Part shown: in pieces, positions 36,679 through 45,448 of the stretch
Numbering within the stretch: position 1 is the first letter of the stretch
How the letters are laid out: each line of letters opens with the position of its first letter
Assembly (NCBI RefSeq): GCF_003945325.1
Contig: NZ_AP019307.1
Coordinates: forward strand, 1,178,001-1,242,000
Source of the DNA: Nocardioides baekrokdamisoli
GTDB taxonomy: Bacteria; Actinomycetota; Actinomycetes; Propionibacteriales; Nocardioidaceae
DNA length: 64,000 bases
Direction: 5' to 3'
Notes under the pieces: generated by a model
Databases searched by the model: none
Told to the model about the DNA's origin: nothing
What the model saw: the letters and a program-made list of their open reading frames with translations, nothing else
Translations under genes and position numbers: made by a program

Positions 36679-37154
36679 GCGGAGTCGTCGTGGTCGCCTC
36701 GACACGGGCGGCGGCAGGGACGTACCAGGACGAGACCGGGCCGATCCTGATCGAGTTCCTCGCAGAGCTCGGGATCGAGGCTCAGGCCGTCGTGGTCCCC
36801 GACGGCGAACTCGTCGGCACGGCGATCAGGACGGCGGCCGACATCGGGATCGACGTCATCCTGACCACCGGCGGCACCGGTCTGACACCCACCGATCTCA
36901 CGCCCGAGTTCACGCGCCCGCTCCTGCACCGCGAGATCCCCGGGATCGCCGAGGCGCTGCGGGCCATCGGAATCGCCAAGGGCATTCCGAGCGCGATGCT
37001 GTCGCGCGGTGTCGCCGGGCAGATCGGACGGACCCTGGTGATCAACCTGCCCGGGTCGCCGGGAGGCGTACGCGATGCGATCGCCGTCTTGCGCCCGGTG
37101 CTGGAACACGCCCTCGCCCAGGTGGCCGGCGGCGACCACCCGCGTACGCCATGA
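36666..37154 (+). CDS. mog: Molybdopterin adenylyltransferase (MogA/MoaB family)
   Basis: Adenylylates molybdopterin before metal insertion by MoeA. The 162-residue protein has ILTTGGTGLTPTDLTPE and the LPGSPGG segment of the MoCF-binding fold, plus SRGVAGQIG. The GTG start at 36666 overlaps the end of moaC by 13 bases. Together with moaC and glp it forms a partial cofactor cluster. Confidence 0.93.
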   Translation: MDALSGVVVVASTRAAAGTYQDETGPILIEFLAELGIEAQAVVVPDGELVGTAIRTAADIGIDVILTTGGTGLTPTDLTPEFTRPLLHREIPGIAEALRAIGIAKGIPSAMLSRGVAGQIGRTLVINLPGSPGGVRDAIAVLRPVLEHALAQVAGGDHPRTP

Positions 37155-37768
37155 ATCTCCTGCCGGGCCGGTCGACGCATCAGGGTTGGCCGGTCGTCCT
37201 GCAGGACGGCGAGATCACCCTGCGCCCGATGGAGCGTCGCGACGCGTACGCCTGGGAACTCGCGCGGAAGCGATCGGCAGCGTGGCTCCACCCGTGGGAT
37301 GCCACGAGTCCGCCCGGCACACCGGCACGCCCGAAGACGTACGTGAAGGCGATCGCCCACCTTCACCGCGCGGCACGCCGTGGTCAGGCGTTCCCGTTCA
37401 CGCTGGAAGTGAACGGCGAATTCGCCGGCCAGGTCAGCGTCAACAACGTCGTCCGCGGCTCGGCGCAGTTCGCCTCGATCGGATACTGGATTGACGAGAG
37501 GTTCGCGGGCCGCGGGATCATGCCGCGCGCCGTGGCCATGGCGATCGACCACAGCCTCACCACGGCCGGTCTCCACCGGATCGAGGTGTGCATCCGGCCC
37601 GAGAACTCCAACTCCCTGCGCGTGGTCGAGAAGCTCGGACTTCGCGAGGTCGGCTTCGCCCCGCTCTATCTGCACATCGACGGCGAATGGCGCGACCACC
37701 GGATCTTCGCCATCACGGCCGAGGAGATGGCAGACGGCCTCGTCCGTCGACTCCAGTCACATGAATAA
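37151..37768 (+). CDS. rimJ: GNAT-family N-acetyltransferase (RimJ-like)
   Basis: A 205-residue GNAT acetyltransferase with VLQDGEITLRPMERRDA, the acetyl-CoA-binding RFAGRGIMPRAVAMAIDH and the C-terminal RPENSNSLRVVEKLGLREVG. By position it corresponds to Rv0995 (rimJ), between glp/moeA1 and glpR. The target (ribosomal protein S5 N-terminus in E. coli RimJ) is not demonstrated. ATG overlaps the upstream stop (ATGA). Confidence 0.88.
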   Translation: MNLLPGRSTHQGWPVVLQDGEITLRPMERRDAYAWELARKRSAAWLHPWDATSPPGTPARPKTYVKAIAHLHRAARRGQAFPFTLEVNGEFAGQVSVNNVVRGSAQFASIGYWIDERFAGRGIMPRAVAMAIDHSLTTAGLHRIEVCIRPENSNSLRVVEKLGLREVGFAPLYLHIDGEWRDHRIFAITAEEMADGLVRRLQSHE

Positions 37769-37828
37769 CAGGCGACACACCCGGCAACATCCGCCTCAGG
37801 GCGCGAGCACGCTCCTAGTGTTCTAGGC

Positions 37829-38572
37829 GTGAACCCCAGCTCCTTGATCTTCGTCGCGGTCCTCGCGGCATGGGGTGTCTACATGGTCCCCAAGGTCCGC
37901 CAGCAGCGGGCCCACGTCAGCACCGGCAAGGTCGGCGACGCAGTCTCGCGCTCCCTTCGCATACTCGCTCGACGCGACGCTGTGGCCGGCGACGAGCGCC
38001 TGGTCACCTCGTCGGCGGACTACTCCCTCAAGGCCGTCCCGGACGCCGCTCCGGCCCCGGTCCCGACAGCTCGCCGTGAGGCAGCCCGTCGAGCCGCCCG
38101 ACGTCGCCGCCGCGTACTCGGCGCCCTCGTGATCCTCCTCCTCACCAACGCCGGTCTCGTCGAATGGACCGTCGTCTCCCCCTGGTCGCTGATCGCGCCC
38201 GTCACGCTGATCGCCGCATGGCTGGTCGCGTGCCGGATGATGGTCCGCAAGGAGCGCCCCATGAGCATTCTTCGTCCCGCGGCCGCTGAGGCGGACGCCG
38301 AAGCCGTGTCCGTCACCGCGCAGGTCGAGTTGGCGCTCGACGAGGACGGTGCGCCGATCGACGCCCAGACGGACAGCTGGACGCCGGTGTCAGTGCCGCT
38401 CCCGTCGTACGTCGATGCGGCCGTCGCGCAGCGGTCCGTTCGCACGATCGACCTCGACGCAACCGGAGTCTTCAGCGCCGGTCACAACGAGGCTGACAGC
38501 GCGCTGGCTCGCGAGGCCGAGCTCGTACGCGCCCGTATCGCGGAGCGTCAGCAGCAGCGCCAGACCTCCTGA
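37829..38572 (+). CDS. glpR: GlpR-like membrane receptor of the gephyrin-like protein
   Basis: A 247-residue protein with an N-terminal helix (LIFVAVLAAWGVYMVP), an Arg-rich cytoplasmic loop (RREAARRAARRRRR), two further helices (VLGALVILLLTNAGLV, SLIAPVTLIAAWLVA) and a long acidic C-terminal cytoplasmic tail. This topology and the position after glp and rimJ match GlpR, the membrane partner of Glp in Corynebacterium. Start GTG 37829. The tail segment VRTIDLDATGVFSAG is a candidate interaction motif. Assignment rests on topology and synteny, not on a strong motif. Confidence 0.75.
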   Translation: MNPSSLIFVAVLAAWGVYMVPKVRQQRAHVSTGKVGDAVSRSLRILARRDAVAGDERLVTSSADYSLKAVPDAAPAPVPTARREAARRAARRRRRVLGALVILLLTNAGLVEWTVVSPWSLIAPVTLIAAWLVACRMMVRKERPMSILRPAAAEADAEAVSVTAQVELALDEDGAPIDAQTDSWTPVSVPLPSYVDAAVAQRSVRTIDLDATGVFSAGHNEADSALAREAELVRARIAERQQQRQTS

Positions 38573-38619
38573 CCCCGATTCGGTCACTCCTGCACAGACT
38601 GGTAGGTTTGACGCTCGCT

Positions 38620-38692
38620 GGGGGTATGGCGCAGCTGGTAGCGCGCTTCGTTCGCATCGAAGAGGCCAGGGGTTCGAATCCCCTTACCTCCA
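38620..38692 (+). tRNA. tRNA-Ala (anticodon CGC)
   Basis: A 73-base cloverleaf with acceptor GGGGGTA/TACCTCC, D arm GCGC-AGCTGGTA-GCGC, anticodon stem CTTCG/CGAAG around loop TTCGCAT, and T arm AGGGGTTCGAATCCCCT. The anticodon is CGC, reading GCG. The G3-U70 pair, the alanine identity element, is present. CCA is not encoded. A TAGGTT -10-like hexamer lies 12 bases upstream. Confidence 0.95.
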
Positions 38693-38702
38693 CTCAGCAC
38701 TG

Positions 38703-38736
38703 GCGCCGCGTGTCCTCAGAATGAGGACCGCGGCGC
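38703..38736 (+). terminator. Hairpin terminator of tRNA-Ala
   Basis: A long stem (GCGCCGCG, a bulged T, then GTCCTCA paired with TGAGGAC and CGCGGCGC) closes a three-base loop 11 bases after the tRNA. Confidence 0.8.
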
Positions 38737-38809
38737 TTCGTCATGTCATCGGCCCGCACCGCACGGGCGTCATTTCAGTCGGCAGGCAGGGCCGACCGGG
38801 CATTCATTG

Positions 38810-38947
38810 TCAGCTCGCGCTGACCGCCACGGCATCGAAGTCGATCGCACCACACGCGCACTCAAAGCGGCGTACGGCCCCAACTGCCCCGAAATCCAGT
38901 TCCACGAATCGCCACACGTGCGAGTGCCTGACCGTGCCGTGCGCCAT
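38810..38947 (-). CDS. Possible 45-residue small protein
   Basis: A short frame from ATG 38947 encodes a protein with HSHVWRFVELDF and a CAC motif (RRFECACGAIDFDA), resembling a truncated zinc-binding fold. No convincing ribosome-binding site is visible and I do not recognise a family. The surrounding gap (38737-39272) otherwise shows only a weak CCCCT/AGGGG hairpin near 39033-39049. Confidence 0.3.
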   Translation of the reverse strand: MAHGTVRHSHVWRFVELDFGAVGAVRRFECACGAIDFDAVAVSAS

Positions 38948-39272
38948 CACACGACCGCCCGGCGACGTGGACTGACGACGATGTGGGCGATGGCTCGCGC
39001 CAAGCGCGCCCGAACATGATGATGCATGTGGCCCCTCCGAGTAGGGGTTGAGCGGACGCCGCCCCCCAGTAGGCGACGTCACCGTTCTGGACGATACCTC
39101 TCACCGCTGGTCATCGCCACAGCTCGAGTCCGCACGAAAACAGCCCGAGGCCAGAGCGCCGGGCAGGGCTACCGCGTACGCACTGACCGGCTGGCGTGCC
39201 CTCCCACGAACGAGACGTGTCGAGGCCGTAGTCTGGCCCCGTCTACCCCACGACAGCTCGAGGACTCCCCCA

Positions 39273-40085
39273 ATGCGCCGCTCCCCCGCCCTGGCTCTCC
39301 GCCGCGTCCTGCAGACGCCGAAGACGTTCACCAACTTCCCGCAGGTCTTCGCCGGACTCATCTCCGGCAGCAAGCAACCGACCCTCATCTTCAAGATCCG
39401 CAACGGCGTCGTCATGGAGTGCCCGAACGTCGCCGGCGCCCGTGTCCCCGTGTACGAGATCTTCGCCGAGGACGCGTACCGCTTCAACGAGCTGACCGAG
39501 GGCCTCGGTGACACGATCAACGTGATCGACATCGGTGGCCAGATCGGTTGCTTCTCCGTCGGTCTGGCGAAGGCGCACCCCGGTGTGCGGATCAACACGT
39601 ACGAGGCGTCCCCGGTGAGCGCCGCGATCGCCACCGGCAACGTGGCTCGTAACGGGCTCGCGGACCGGGTCACCGTGCACGCGACGGCGATCTCGGACTC
39701 AGTCGGCGAGCTCGTGCTCGAGGACGACGGCTCGGCGAGCGGCCTCAACGGCACCCACGGCGTCATCGGCGACCCGAACGCCGTCGGAGTGGTCGCGATG
39801 AAGAGCGTGACCGTCCCGTGCATCACCTTCAAGGACGCGCTCGATGCGGCTGGGGGCGATGTGGCTCTGGTCAAGATCGACACCGAGGGTGCCGAGTACC
39901 CGATCGTCCTCGGCAGCCAGCCCGAGGACTGGGCCGGCGTCCAGCGCGTCGTCATCGAGTACCACCCGGCTCCCGGCCACTCGTGGACCGAACTGGAGGC
40001 CTTCTTCACCAAGGCCGGCCTCACCTCGGTGCGTCACGAGCGCGTCGACCACGAGCTGGGCACCCACTGGCTCCGCCGGGTCTGA
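39273..40085 (+). CDS. FkbM-family SAM-dependent methyltransferase
   Basis: A 270-residue methyltransferase with the SAM motif VIDIGGQIGCFSVGLAKAHPG, the acidic strand TYEASPVSAAIATGNVARNG, and the C-terminal VALVKIDTEGAEYPIV and IEYHP segments that define the FkbM family. Such enzymes O-methylate sugars or polyketides. Being first in a run with a ligase-like protein, another methyltransferase and a GDP-mannose dehydratase suggests a surface-glycan substrate. ATG at 39273 is the first giving a conserved N-terminus. Confidence 0.88.
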   Translation: MRRSPALALRRVLQTPKTFTNFPQVFAGLISGSKQPTLIFKIRNGVVMECPNVAGARVPVYEIFAEDAYRFNELTEGLGDTINVIDIGGQIGCFSVGLAKAHPGVRINTYEASPVSAAIATGNVARNGLADRVTVHATAISDSVGELVLEDDGSASGLNGTHGVIGDPNAVGVVAMKSVTVPCITFKDALDAAGGDVALVKIDTEGAEYPIVLGSQPEDWAGVQRVVIEYHPAPGHSWTELEAFFTKAGLTSVRHERVDHELGTHWLRRV

Positions 40086-40135
40086 CCCGGATCGCAACCA
40101 CGGCACCCCATCGGTGCCACTAGGGTGGCCGCGCC

Positions 40136-41095
40136 ATGCATCACTTGTTCACCACCGACGCCCTGTCCGTCCTGATCGCCGCCTTCGGGATCGGCATCAT
40201 CGTCGGGCTCACCGGGATGGGCGGCGGGGCGTTGATGACGCCCGCGCTGATCTTCCTCGGCATCAACCCCGCCGCCGCCGTGGCCAACGATCTGGTCGCG
40301 GCGGGCGTGAACAAGTCGATCGGTGCGGCCGTGCACTGGCGCAAGGGTTCTCCGAACCTGCGGCTGGCCTCGTTGTTGATGATCGGTTCGGTGCCCATGG
40401 GCCTGGCCGGCGGCTTCATCGTCAATGAGATCGGCAAGAAGCACGCCCACGTCAACTTCCTCAAGGACGCCATCGGGTGGGCGCTGCTGCTCGCGGCGTG
40501 CAGTTACGCACTGCGGATCTATCTGCAGTTGCGACACGTCCAGCAGGGCAACGTCACCGACGCCGTCGATCCACGCGTACGCACCGTGCCCACGATCCTG
40601 GTCGGCGCTGTCGGCGGACTTCTGGTGGGCATCACGAGCGTGGGGTCGGGCTCACTGATCATGGTGGCGCTGCTGCTGCTCTACCCGCGGATGTCGGCCA
40701 AGCGACTGGTCGGCACCGACCTGGTGCAGGCGGTCCCCCTGGTGATCGCCGCAGCGGTCGGCCACGTACTCAACACCGGAGTGACCTGGCACATCCTGAT
40801 CCCGCTGATCGTGGGCGGCACCCCGGGCACATTCATCGGCGCGAAGATGTCGTCCTGGGTCAACCAGAACGTGATCCGCGGCGGGATCATCGTCGTGCTG
40901 ACCCTGACCGGTCTGAGCATGCTCGGCGTCCCCCCACGTGAGATCGGATTCCTGGGTGCCGGCCTGTTGCTGCTCGGCCCGCTGTTGTGGGGCTGGATCC
41001 GCCAGCGCCGCGGCCTCCCTGCGTTCGACAACAATTCCGCCGCGTGGCGGGTTGTCGAACCCGAGGATGAGCCCGGCTCTAGACTTCCCGGGTGA
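40136..41095 (+). CDS. TSUP-family (TauE/SafE) anion transporter
   Basis: A 319-residue protein of about eight helices with the two repeat signatures GLTGMGGGALMTPALI near the N-terminus and GITSVGSGSLIMVALLLLYP in the second half, typical of sulfite/sulfonate exporters. Position between glycan genes may hint at export of a sulfur or organic anion, but no substrate can be read. ATG at 40136, 50 bases after the FkbM gene. Its stop overlaps the next GTG start. Confidence 0.88.
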   Translation: MHHLFTTDALSVLIAAFGIGIIVGLTGMGGGALMTPALIFLGINPAAAVANDLVAAGVNKSIGAAVHWRKGSPNLRLASLLMIGSVPMGLAGGFIVNEIGKKHAHVNFLKDAIGWALLLAACSYALRIYLQLRHVQQGNVTDAVDPRVRTVPTILVGAVGGLLVGITSVGSGSLIMVALLLLYPRMSAKRLVGTDLVQAVPLVIAAAVGHVLNTGVTWHILIPLIVGGTPGTFIGAKMSSWVNQNVIRGGIIVVLTLTGLSMLGVPPREIGFLGAGLLLLGPLLWGWIRQRRGLPAFDNNSAAWRVVEPEDEPGSRLPG

Positions 41096-42423
41096 TCCTG
41101 AAGCGGCGGGCGGCGCCTTCGCCGCGCAACGGCCGCTTATCGGGGTTCATGGTCTTCCTGCTGCTGGTCACCCTTGCTGCCGTCTTCATCCTGCTGGCGA
41201 CGTTCGGCACCGCCGGGGCCCTGCTGGCCGTGGGCGCGGCCGCGATGGTGGCTCTGATGGCGATCCTCGGCCCACTGCGTTGGGGCTTCATGCTCCTGAC
41301 GCTCGCCTTTGCGATGGTGCCGATGTACAAGGGGCTCGGCGGCGGCAGTCAGGTCACCCCTCCCGATCTCCTGATCGCGATCGCATTCCTCGCCCTCTTC
41401 CCGCGATTCCTGCGCAACCGGGCACGCGTACCGATCGACTTCGCCGTCGGCCTGTCGCTCATGCTGATCTTCGGCGGCATCGGTTCGATCGCCTCCGGCC
41501 ATCCGGGGACCAGCATGTTCTCGATCATGCTGTGGGTCTCCGTACTCGGCTTCCTGCCGCTCGCCCTCGCCGCGCTTGACCTCAGCGTGAAGGAGATCCA
41601 GGTCCTGGCCTGGGCGTACGTGGCCGGTCAGATGTTCGACAGCGTGTACGCGGCGAGCCAGCACGGCCGCTGGTACGGGCTGACGACACACCCCAACTAC
41701 TTCGGCGAGTACGCGGTGCTGGCGATCGCGCTGCTCACCTGGCTCCACCAGTACACCCCGCGCAGCCGCCACTGGCTCGTATGGGGTTGCGGCGCCGTCG
41801 GCGTACTCGACGTCCTGATGAGCGGCAGCCGGGCTGCAGCACTGGCGCTGGCGGTCATCGTGCTGGTCTTTCCGCTCCTCGAGAGGTCCACGAAAGCCGC
41901 CTTCGGGCTGGCCTTCCTCGGCGCGATCGGCCTGGCCACCTTCGGCACGCTGGCCGCGCACGCGTCCTCCGACTCCGCCCTCGGCCGTCTCCTCGGGCAG
42001 GGCACGGTGGCAGGCTCGGACCAGCAGCGCAGTCAGGGGCTGCAGAACGGCTGGGCGCTCTTCACCGGCCATCCGCTCACCGGCAACGGCATGACGTTCG
42101 AGAACGTCTTCCTGGTGCACAACAACTATCTCGAGGTCGCCGTCGCGACGGGTGTCCTCGGATTCTTTGGTTACATCGGCCTGATCGTCGCGTACAACCG
42201 CACGCTGTTCGTCAAGGGCCCGATGCACCGACTGGGGTACGCACCCCTCGGCCTGACCGTGATCATGGCGTTCGAACCGTCCCTGTACGACCGGGCCGTC
42301 TGGTGTGCCGTCGCGCTGGCGTTCCTGGCCTACCAACGACGCCCCGAGGTCGACATGGTTGGATCTGACGCGGGGGTCATCGCGCAGCACAGCGCAGAGG
42401 AATTGAGAGGTAGTCGTACGTGA
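41092..42423 (+). CDS. O-antigen ligase/polymerase-like membrane protein (Wzy/WaaL type)
   Basis: A 443-residue protein with about ten to twelve hydrophobic helices and the large extracytoplasmic loop near the C-terminus containing GWALFTGHPLTGNGMTFENVFLVHNNYLEVAVATG, the H-N-x-Y/L-E region characteristic of O-antigen ligase-like proteins (PF04932). Such enzymes transfer or polymerise lipid-linked glycans outside the membrane. GTG at 41092 overlaps the TSUP stop. Substrate unknown. Confidence 0.85.
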   Translation: MILKRRAAPSPRNGRLSGFMVFLLLVTLAAVFILLATFGTAGALLAVGAAAMVALMAILGPLRWGFMLLTLAFAMVPMYKGLGGGSQVTPPDLLIAIAFLALFPRFLRNRARVPIDFAVGLSLMLIFGGIGSIASGHPGTSMFSIMLWVSVLGFLPLALAALDLSVKEIQVLAWAYVAGQMFDSVYAASQHGRWYGLTTHPNYFGEYAVLAIALLTWLHQYTPRSRHWLVWGCGAVGVLDVLMSGSRAAALALAVIVLVFPLLERSTKAAFGLAFLGAIGLATFGTLAAHASSDSALGRLLGQGTVAGSDQQRSQGLQNGWALFTGHPLTGNGMTFENVFLVHNNYLEVAVATGVLGFFGYIGLIVAYNRTLFVKGPMHRLGYAPLGLTVIMAFEPSLYDRAVWCAVALAFLAYQRRPEVDMVGSDAGVIAQHSAEELRGSRT

Positions 42424-43196
42424 CCGGTCGCGAGCCGTCCCCCTTCCGGCCCCACCGCACCCTGCAGCGGATGTATCCCGAGGTCGCCGCCGGTGGCTAC
42501 ACCCGGTACGACGGGTTCGTCGAGTTCTACCAGCGCGTGAACGCGCTGCTGACCCCCGACTCCGAGGTGCTCGACTTCGGAGCAGGCCGTGGCAACTGGA
42601 CCGACATCGGGATCTCCGACTACCACCGCCGCCTGCGCGACCTGCAGCGGATCGCCAAGAAGGTCGACGGCATCGACGTCGACCCGGTCGTCCTGGAGAA
42701 CCCCTCACTCGACGACGCCAAGGTGATGCAGCCCGGCGAGCCCCTGCCGTACGCCGACAGCAGCTACGACCTGATCGTGGCTGACCACGTCCTGGAACAC
42801 GTCTCCGCGGCTGATGCGCCGGGAGTCAGCTCCGAACTGCTCCGGGTACTGAAGCCGGGCGGCTGGTTCGCAGCACGTACGCCGAACAAGTGGGGCATCA
42901 TCGGGATGGGTGCCCGCGCGGTGCCCAACGACCTGCACGTGCGCGTCCTCGACAGGCTCCAGCCCGGTCGCCTCGCTGAGGACGTCTTCCCGGTGCAGTA
43001 CGCGATGAACACCCGCAGAGACCTCAAGCGACTCTTCTCCTCGGACCTGTGGAACGTCTCGATCTACGGCCACGCCAGCGAGCCGCAGTACGTCGGGAGG
43101 TCCGAGGCCGCATGGCGGGTCGCGTCGTTCGTGGACCGGATCACGCCGCCGCGCGCGCTGCCGACGCTGATGATCTTCGTCCAGAAGAAGCCGTGA
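42420..43196 (+). CDS. Class I SAM-dependent methyltransferase
   Basis: A 258-residue methyltransferase with motif I VLDFGAGRGNWTDIG, the acidic residue in GIDVDP, DLIVADHVLEHVS (motif II, methyltransferase type 11) and LKPGGWFAARTPN. GTG at 42420 overlaps the upstream stop, so it is coupled to the ligase-like gene. Context suggests a sugar or lipid-carrier intermediate as acceptor, but this is inference. Confidence 0.87.
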   Translation: MTGREPSPFRPHRTLQRMYPEVAAGGYTRYDGFVEFYQRVNALLTPDSEVLDFGAGRGNWTDIGISDYHRRLRDLQRIAKKVDGIDVDPVVLENPSLDDAKVMQPGEPLPYADSSYDLIVADHVLEHVSAADAPGVSSELLRVLKPGGWFAARTPNKWGIIGMGARAVPNDLHVRVLDRLQPGRLAEDVFPVQYAMNTRRDLKRLFSSDLWNVSIYGHASEPQYVGRSEAAWRVASFVDRITPPRALPTLMIFVQKKP

Positions 43197-43206
43197 CGCA
43201 CCGCCG

Positions 43207-44196
43207 ATGACCAGGACGGCCCTCGTCACCGGGGCGACCGGCCAGGACGGCATCTACCTCTGCCGACTGCTCCAGGCGGACGGCGTACGCGTCGTCGGCA
43301 CGGTCAATCCGGCCGGCAACGGTGCCGGTCGCGCCGAGGCGTACCTCGACGGAGTCGACCTCGTCCCCGTGGACATCCGGGACGCATCGGCGCTCGACAA
43401 CCTGGTCCGCCGGACCGAGCCCGACGAGGTGTTCCATCTCGCCGCGTTCACCTCCGTCGGACAGAGTTGGAACGCGCCGGAGGAAGCCATGGGCGTCAAC
43501 CATCAGGCGGTGGTGGACCTCCTCGAGTCGGTGATGGCCGCGAGCGCCCGTATCCACAAGCAGATCCGGTTCTTCCAGGCGTCGTCGGCCGAACTCATCG
43601 GCGACGCCGCCGCCAGCCCGTACGCGCGGGCGAAGCAGGCCGCTGCCGAGGCCGTTCACGACGCCCGCGCACGGGGCCTGCACGCCTCGACCGGCATCCT
43701 GTTCAACCACGAGAGTCCGCTTCGCAGCGAGGCGTTCGTGACCCGCAAGATCACGCGGGCTGCGGCCGCCATCGCCCTGGGCCGTACGGACCGGGTCGAT
43801 CTGGGCAACCTCGAGGTCGTACGCGACTGGGGCTTCGCCGGCGACTTCGTCCAGGCGATGCGCGCCATGGTTCGGCTCGATGACCCGACTGATCTGGAGA
43901 TCGGCACGGGACTCGCACACTCGCTGGAGGACCTGCTCGCCGTGGCGTTCGAGGCCGCGGGCCTGTCCGACCCGATGTCGTACGTCCACCAGGACCCGGC
44001 CCTCCTGCGTCCGGCGGACACGAGTTTCTCCGGAGCCGACACCGCACCTGCCGCAGCCGCGCTCGATTGGCGGGCCACGACGTCGTTCGAGGCCACCGTG
44101 CAGCACATGGTGGAGGTGGATCTCCGCCGTCTCCGGTCCGGTGTCGAGGAGTCTGCCGACTATCTCGACGTGACCGGGGCGTCGTCGGCTCGTTGA
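43207..44196 (+). CDS. GDP-mannose 4,6-dehydratase family protein
   Basis: A 329-residue extended SDR. It has the GMD-type nucleotide site TGATGQDGIYL, AFTSVGQSW, ASSAEL with the catalytic serine region, the YxxxK pair in SPYARAKQAAAE, and FNHESPLRSEAFVTRKITRAAA and VRDWGFAGDFVQAM, all hallmark GMD segments. GMD makes GDP-4-keto-6-deoxymannose, precursor of fucose or rhamnose-type sugars. No fucose synthase partner is in the window. ATG at 43207. Confidence 0.85.
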   Translation: MTRTALVTGATGQDGIYLCRLLQADGVRVVGTVNPAGNGAGRAEAYLDGVDLVPVDIRDASALDNLVRRTEPDEVFHLAAFTSVGQSWNAPEEAMGVNHQAVVDLLESVMAASARIHKQIRFFQASSAELIGDAAASPYARAKQAAAEAVHDARARGLHASTGILFNHESPLRSEAFVTRKITRAAAAIALGRTDRVDLGNLEVVRDWGFAGDFVQAMRAMVRLDDPTDLEIGTGLAHSLEDLLAVAFEAAGLSDPMSYVHQDPALLRPADTSFSGADTAPAAAALDWRATTSFEATVQHMVEVDLRRLRSGVEESADYLDVTGASSAR

Positions 44197-44254
44197 CATA
44201 CCGAGCGAAGTGCCCTCGGCATGATGAGATGGCACCGCACGGCTGGAGGACATC

Positions 44255-44818
44255 ATGAGCAGGAAAATCAGGAACCCGCGGGGGCGCGTGGGACTGGTCC
44301 TGGCCTTGATCGCGGCCGTGATCGTCGCTGGCATGATCGTGGCGCTGACGCTGCGTGACGACCACACGGTCACCCCGACGGCCGACGCCACTGCCGGCGG
44401 CTCCCCGACGCCGACGACGTACGGCAGCCTCGGCTCGGCTCCGACACCCACCGGCACGGTCATCACCGGCAACACCAACGGCGGCTCCGCGCTCGGTTCT
44501 GGACTCACGGGTATGTCCGGCAACGGCTGGGCCCATTCCGAACCGGCCCACAAGGTCGTCCTGCACGCCTGGTCGACGGCACCGATCCCTGCACTCGGCT
44601 GGGTGGTGCCGACGGCTCGCGCCGGCGGCAAGCTCATCGGCAAGGTGACCGATTGGAGCACGACGGTCACCGCGTACGGTCCGCCGAAGTACGCGCAGCT
44701 CTACCTGGCCACCGACTACCGCGGCATCCGGGTCTACTGCACCATCACCGTCGACGGAGTCGTCCAGGCAAGCGGTCACAGCAGCGGCCCGTACGGCGAC
44801 GTCATGTGCATGGCGTGA
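44255..44818 (+). CDS. Exported single-helix protein, MmpS-like C-terminal strand pattern
   Basis: A 187-residue protein with a basic start, one hydrophobic helix (VGLVLALIAAVIVAGMIVALTL), a Thr/Pro/Gly-rich linker (about residues 38-95) and an extracytoplasmic domain ending in YCTITVDGVVQASGHSSGPYGDVMCMA, with two cysteines. This ending resembles the MmpS family, which partners lipid exporters, but no MmpL gene is present. ATG at 44255, 58 bases after the dehydratase gene. Function unknown. Confidence 0.65.
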   Translation: MSRKIRNPRGRVGLVLALIAAVIVAGMIVALTLRDDHTVTPTADATAGGSPTPTTYGSLGSAPTPTGTVITGNTNGGSALGSGLTGMSGNGWAHSEPAHKVVLHAWSTAPIPALGWVVPTARAGGKLIGKVTDWSTTVTAYGPPKYAQLYLATDYRGIRVYCTITVDGVVQASGHSSGPYGDVMCMA

Positions 44819-44844
44819 TGGGACACACGCACTCACCGATTGCG

Positions 44845-44860
44845 GAGTGAGTACTCACTC
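44845..44860. promoter_or_regulatory. Perfect 16-bp TetR-type operator
   Basis: GAGTGAGTACTCACTC is fully self-complementary and ends 15 bases before the TetR start codon, an autoregulatory position that would also control the downstream ABC exporter genes. Confidence 0.8.
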
Positions 44861-44875
44861 ACATACTCTGGTGGA

Positions 44876-45448
44876 ATGGTCCGCGCCACCCCTCTCAGCC
44901 CCGACGAACGCCGCAAGGCGATCATCGATGTCACCATCCCTCTGCTGCGGGAGCATGGTCGGGAGACCACCACCAAGCAGGTCGCCGAGGCCGCCGGCAT
45001 CGCCGAGGGCACGATCTTCCGGGTCTTCGAGTCGAAGCACGAGCTCTTCCTCCAGGCCCTCGAGACTGCGTTCGACCCGTACGACTTCCTCGACCTGCTC
45101 GATCAGATCGACACCGACCTGCCGCTGCGGACCAAGCTCGTCCAGATCGCGGCGCTCTACCAGGAGCGGTTCACCGGTACCTTCGAGCTGATGTCGAAGA
45201 TGGGCATGGTCCAACCGCCCCAGGCGATCAAGCACGGCTCGGAGTGGCGCGAACGCGCTCGTGAGGTGAGCACGCGCTTGGTGGCCATGAATGCCGACGA
45301 TCTGCGAATCGACCCGTACGAGGTGGTCCGGGCCGTACGCCTGCTCACCTTCTCCGGCAGCCACCCGCACATCTCCGACGGCCGGATCCTGACCCCCGAC
45401 GAGATCGTCGACATCGTCCTCAACGGCACCCTGAAGGAGTCTCGCTGA
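44876..45448 (+). CDS. TetR-family transcriptional regulator
   Basis: A 190-residue regulator with an N-terminal TetR DNA-binding domain (RRKAIIDVTIPLLREHGRETTTKQVAEAAGIAEGTIFRVFESKHELFLQAL). ATG at 44876 lies just downstream of a perfect palindrome. Its stop overlaps the start of the first ABC exporter subunit (TGATG), strongly suggesting it controls that exporter. The effector is probably an exporter substrate, as in typical TetR/multidrug pairs. Confidence 0.93.
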   Translation: MVRATPLSPDERRKAIIDVTIPLLREHGRETTTKQVAEAAGIAEGTIFRVFESKHELFLQALETAFDPYDFLDLLDQIDTDLPLRTKLVQIAALYQERFTGTFELMSKMGMVQPPQAIKHGSEWRERAREVSTRLVAMNADDLRIDPYEVVRAVRLLTFSGSHPHISDGRILTPDEIVDIVLNGTLKESR

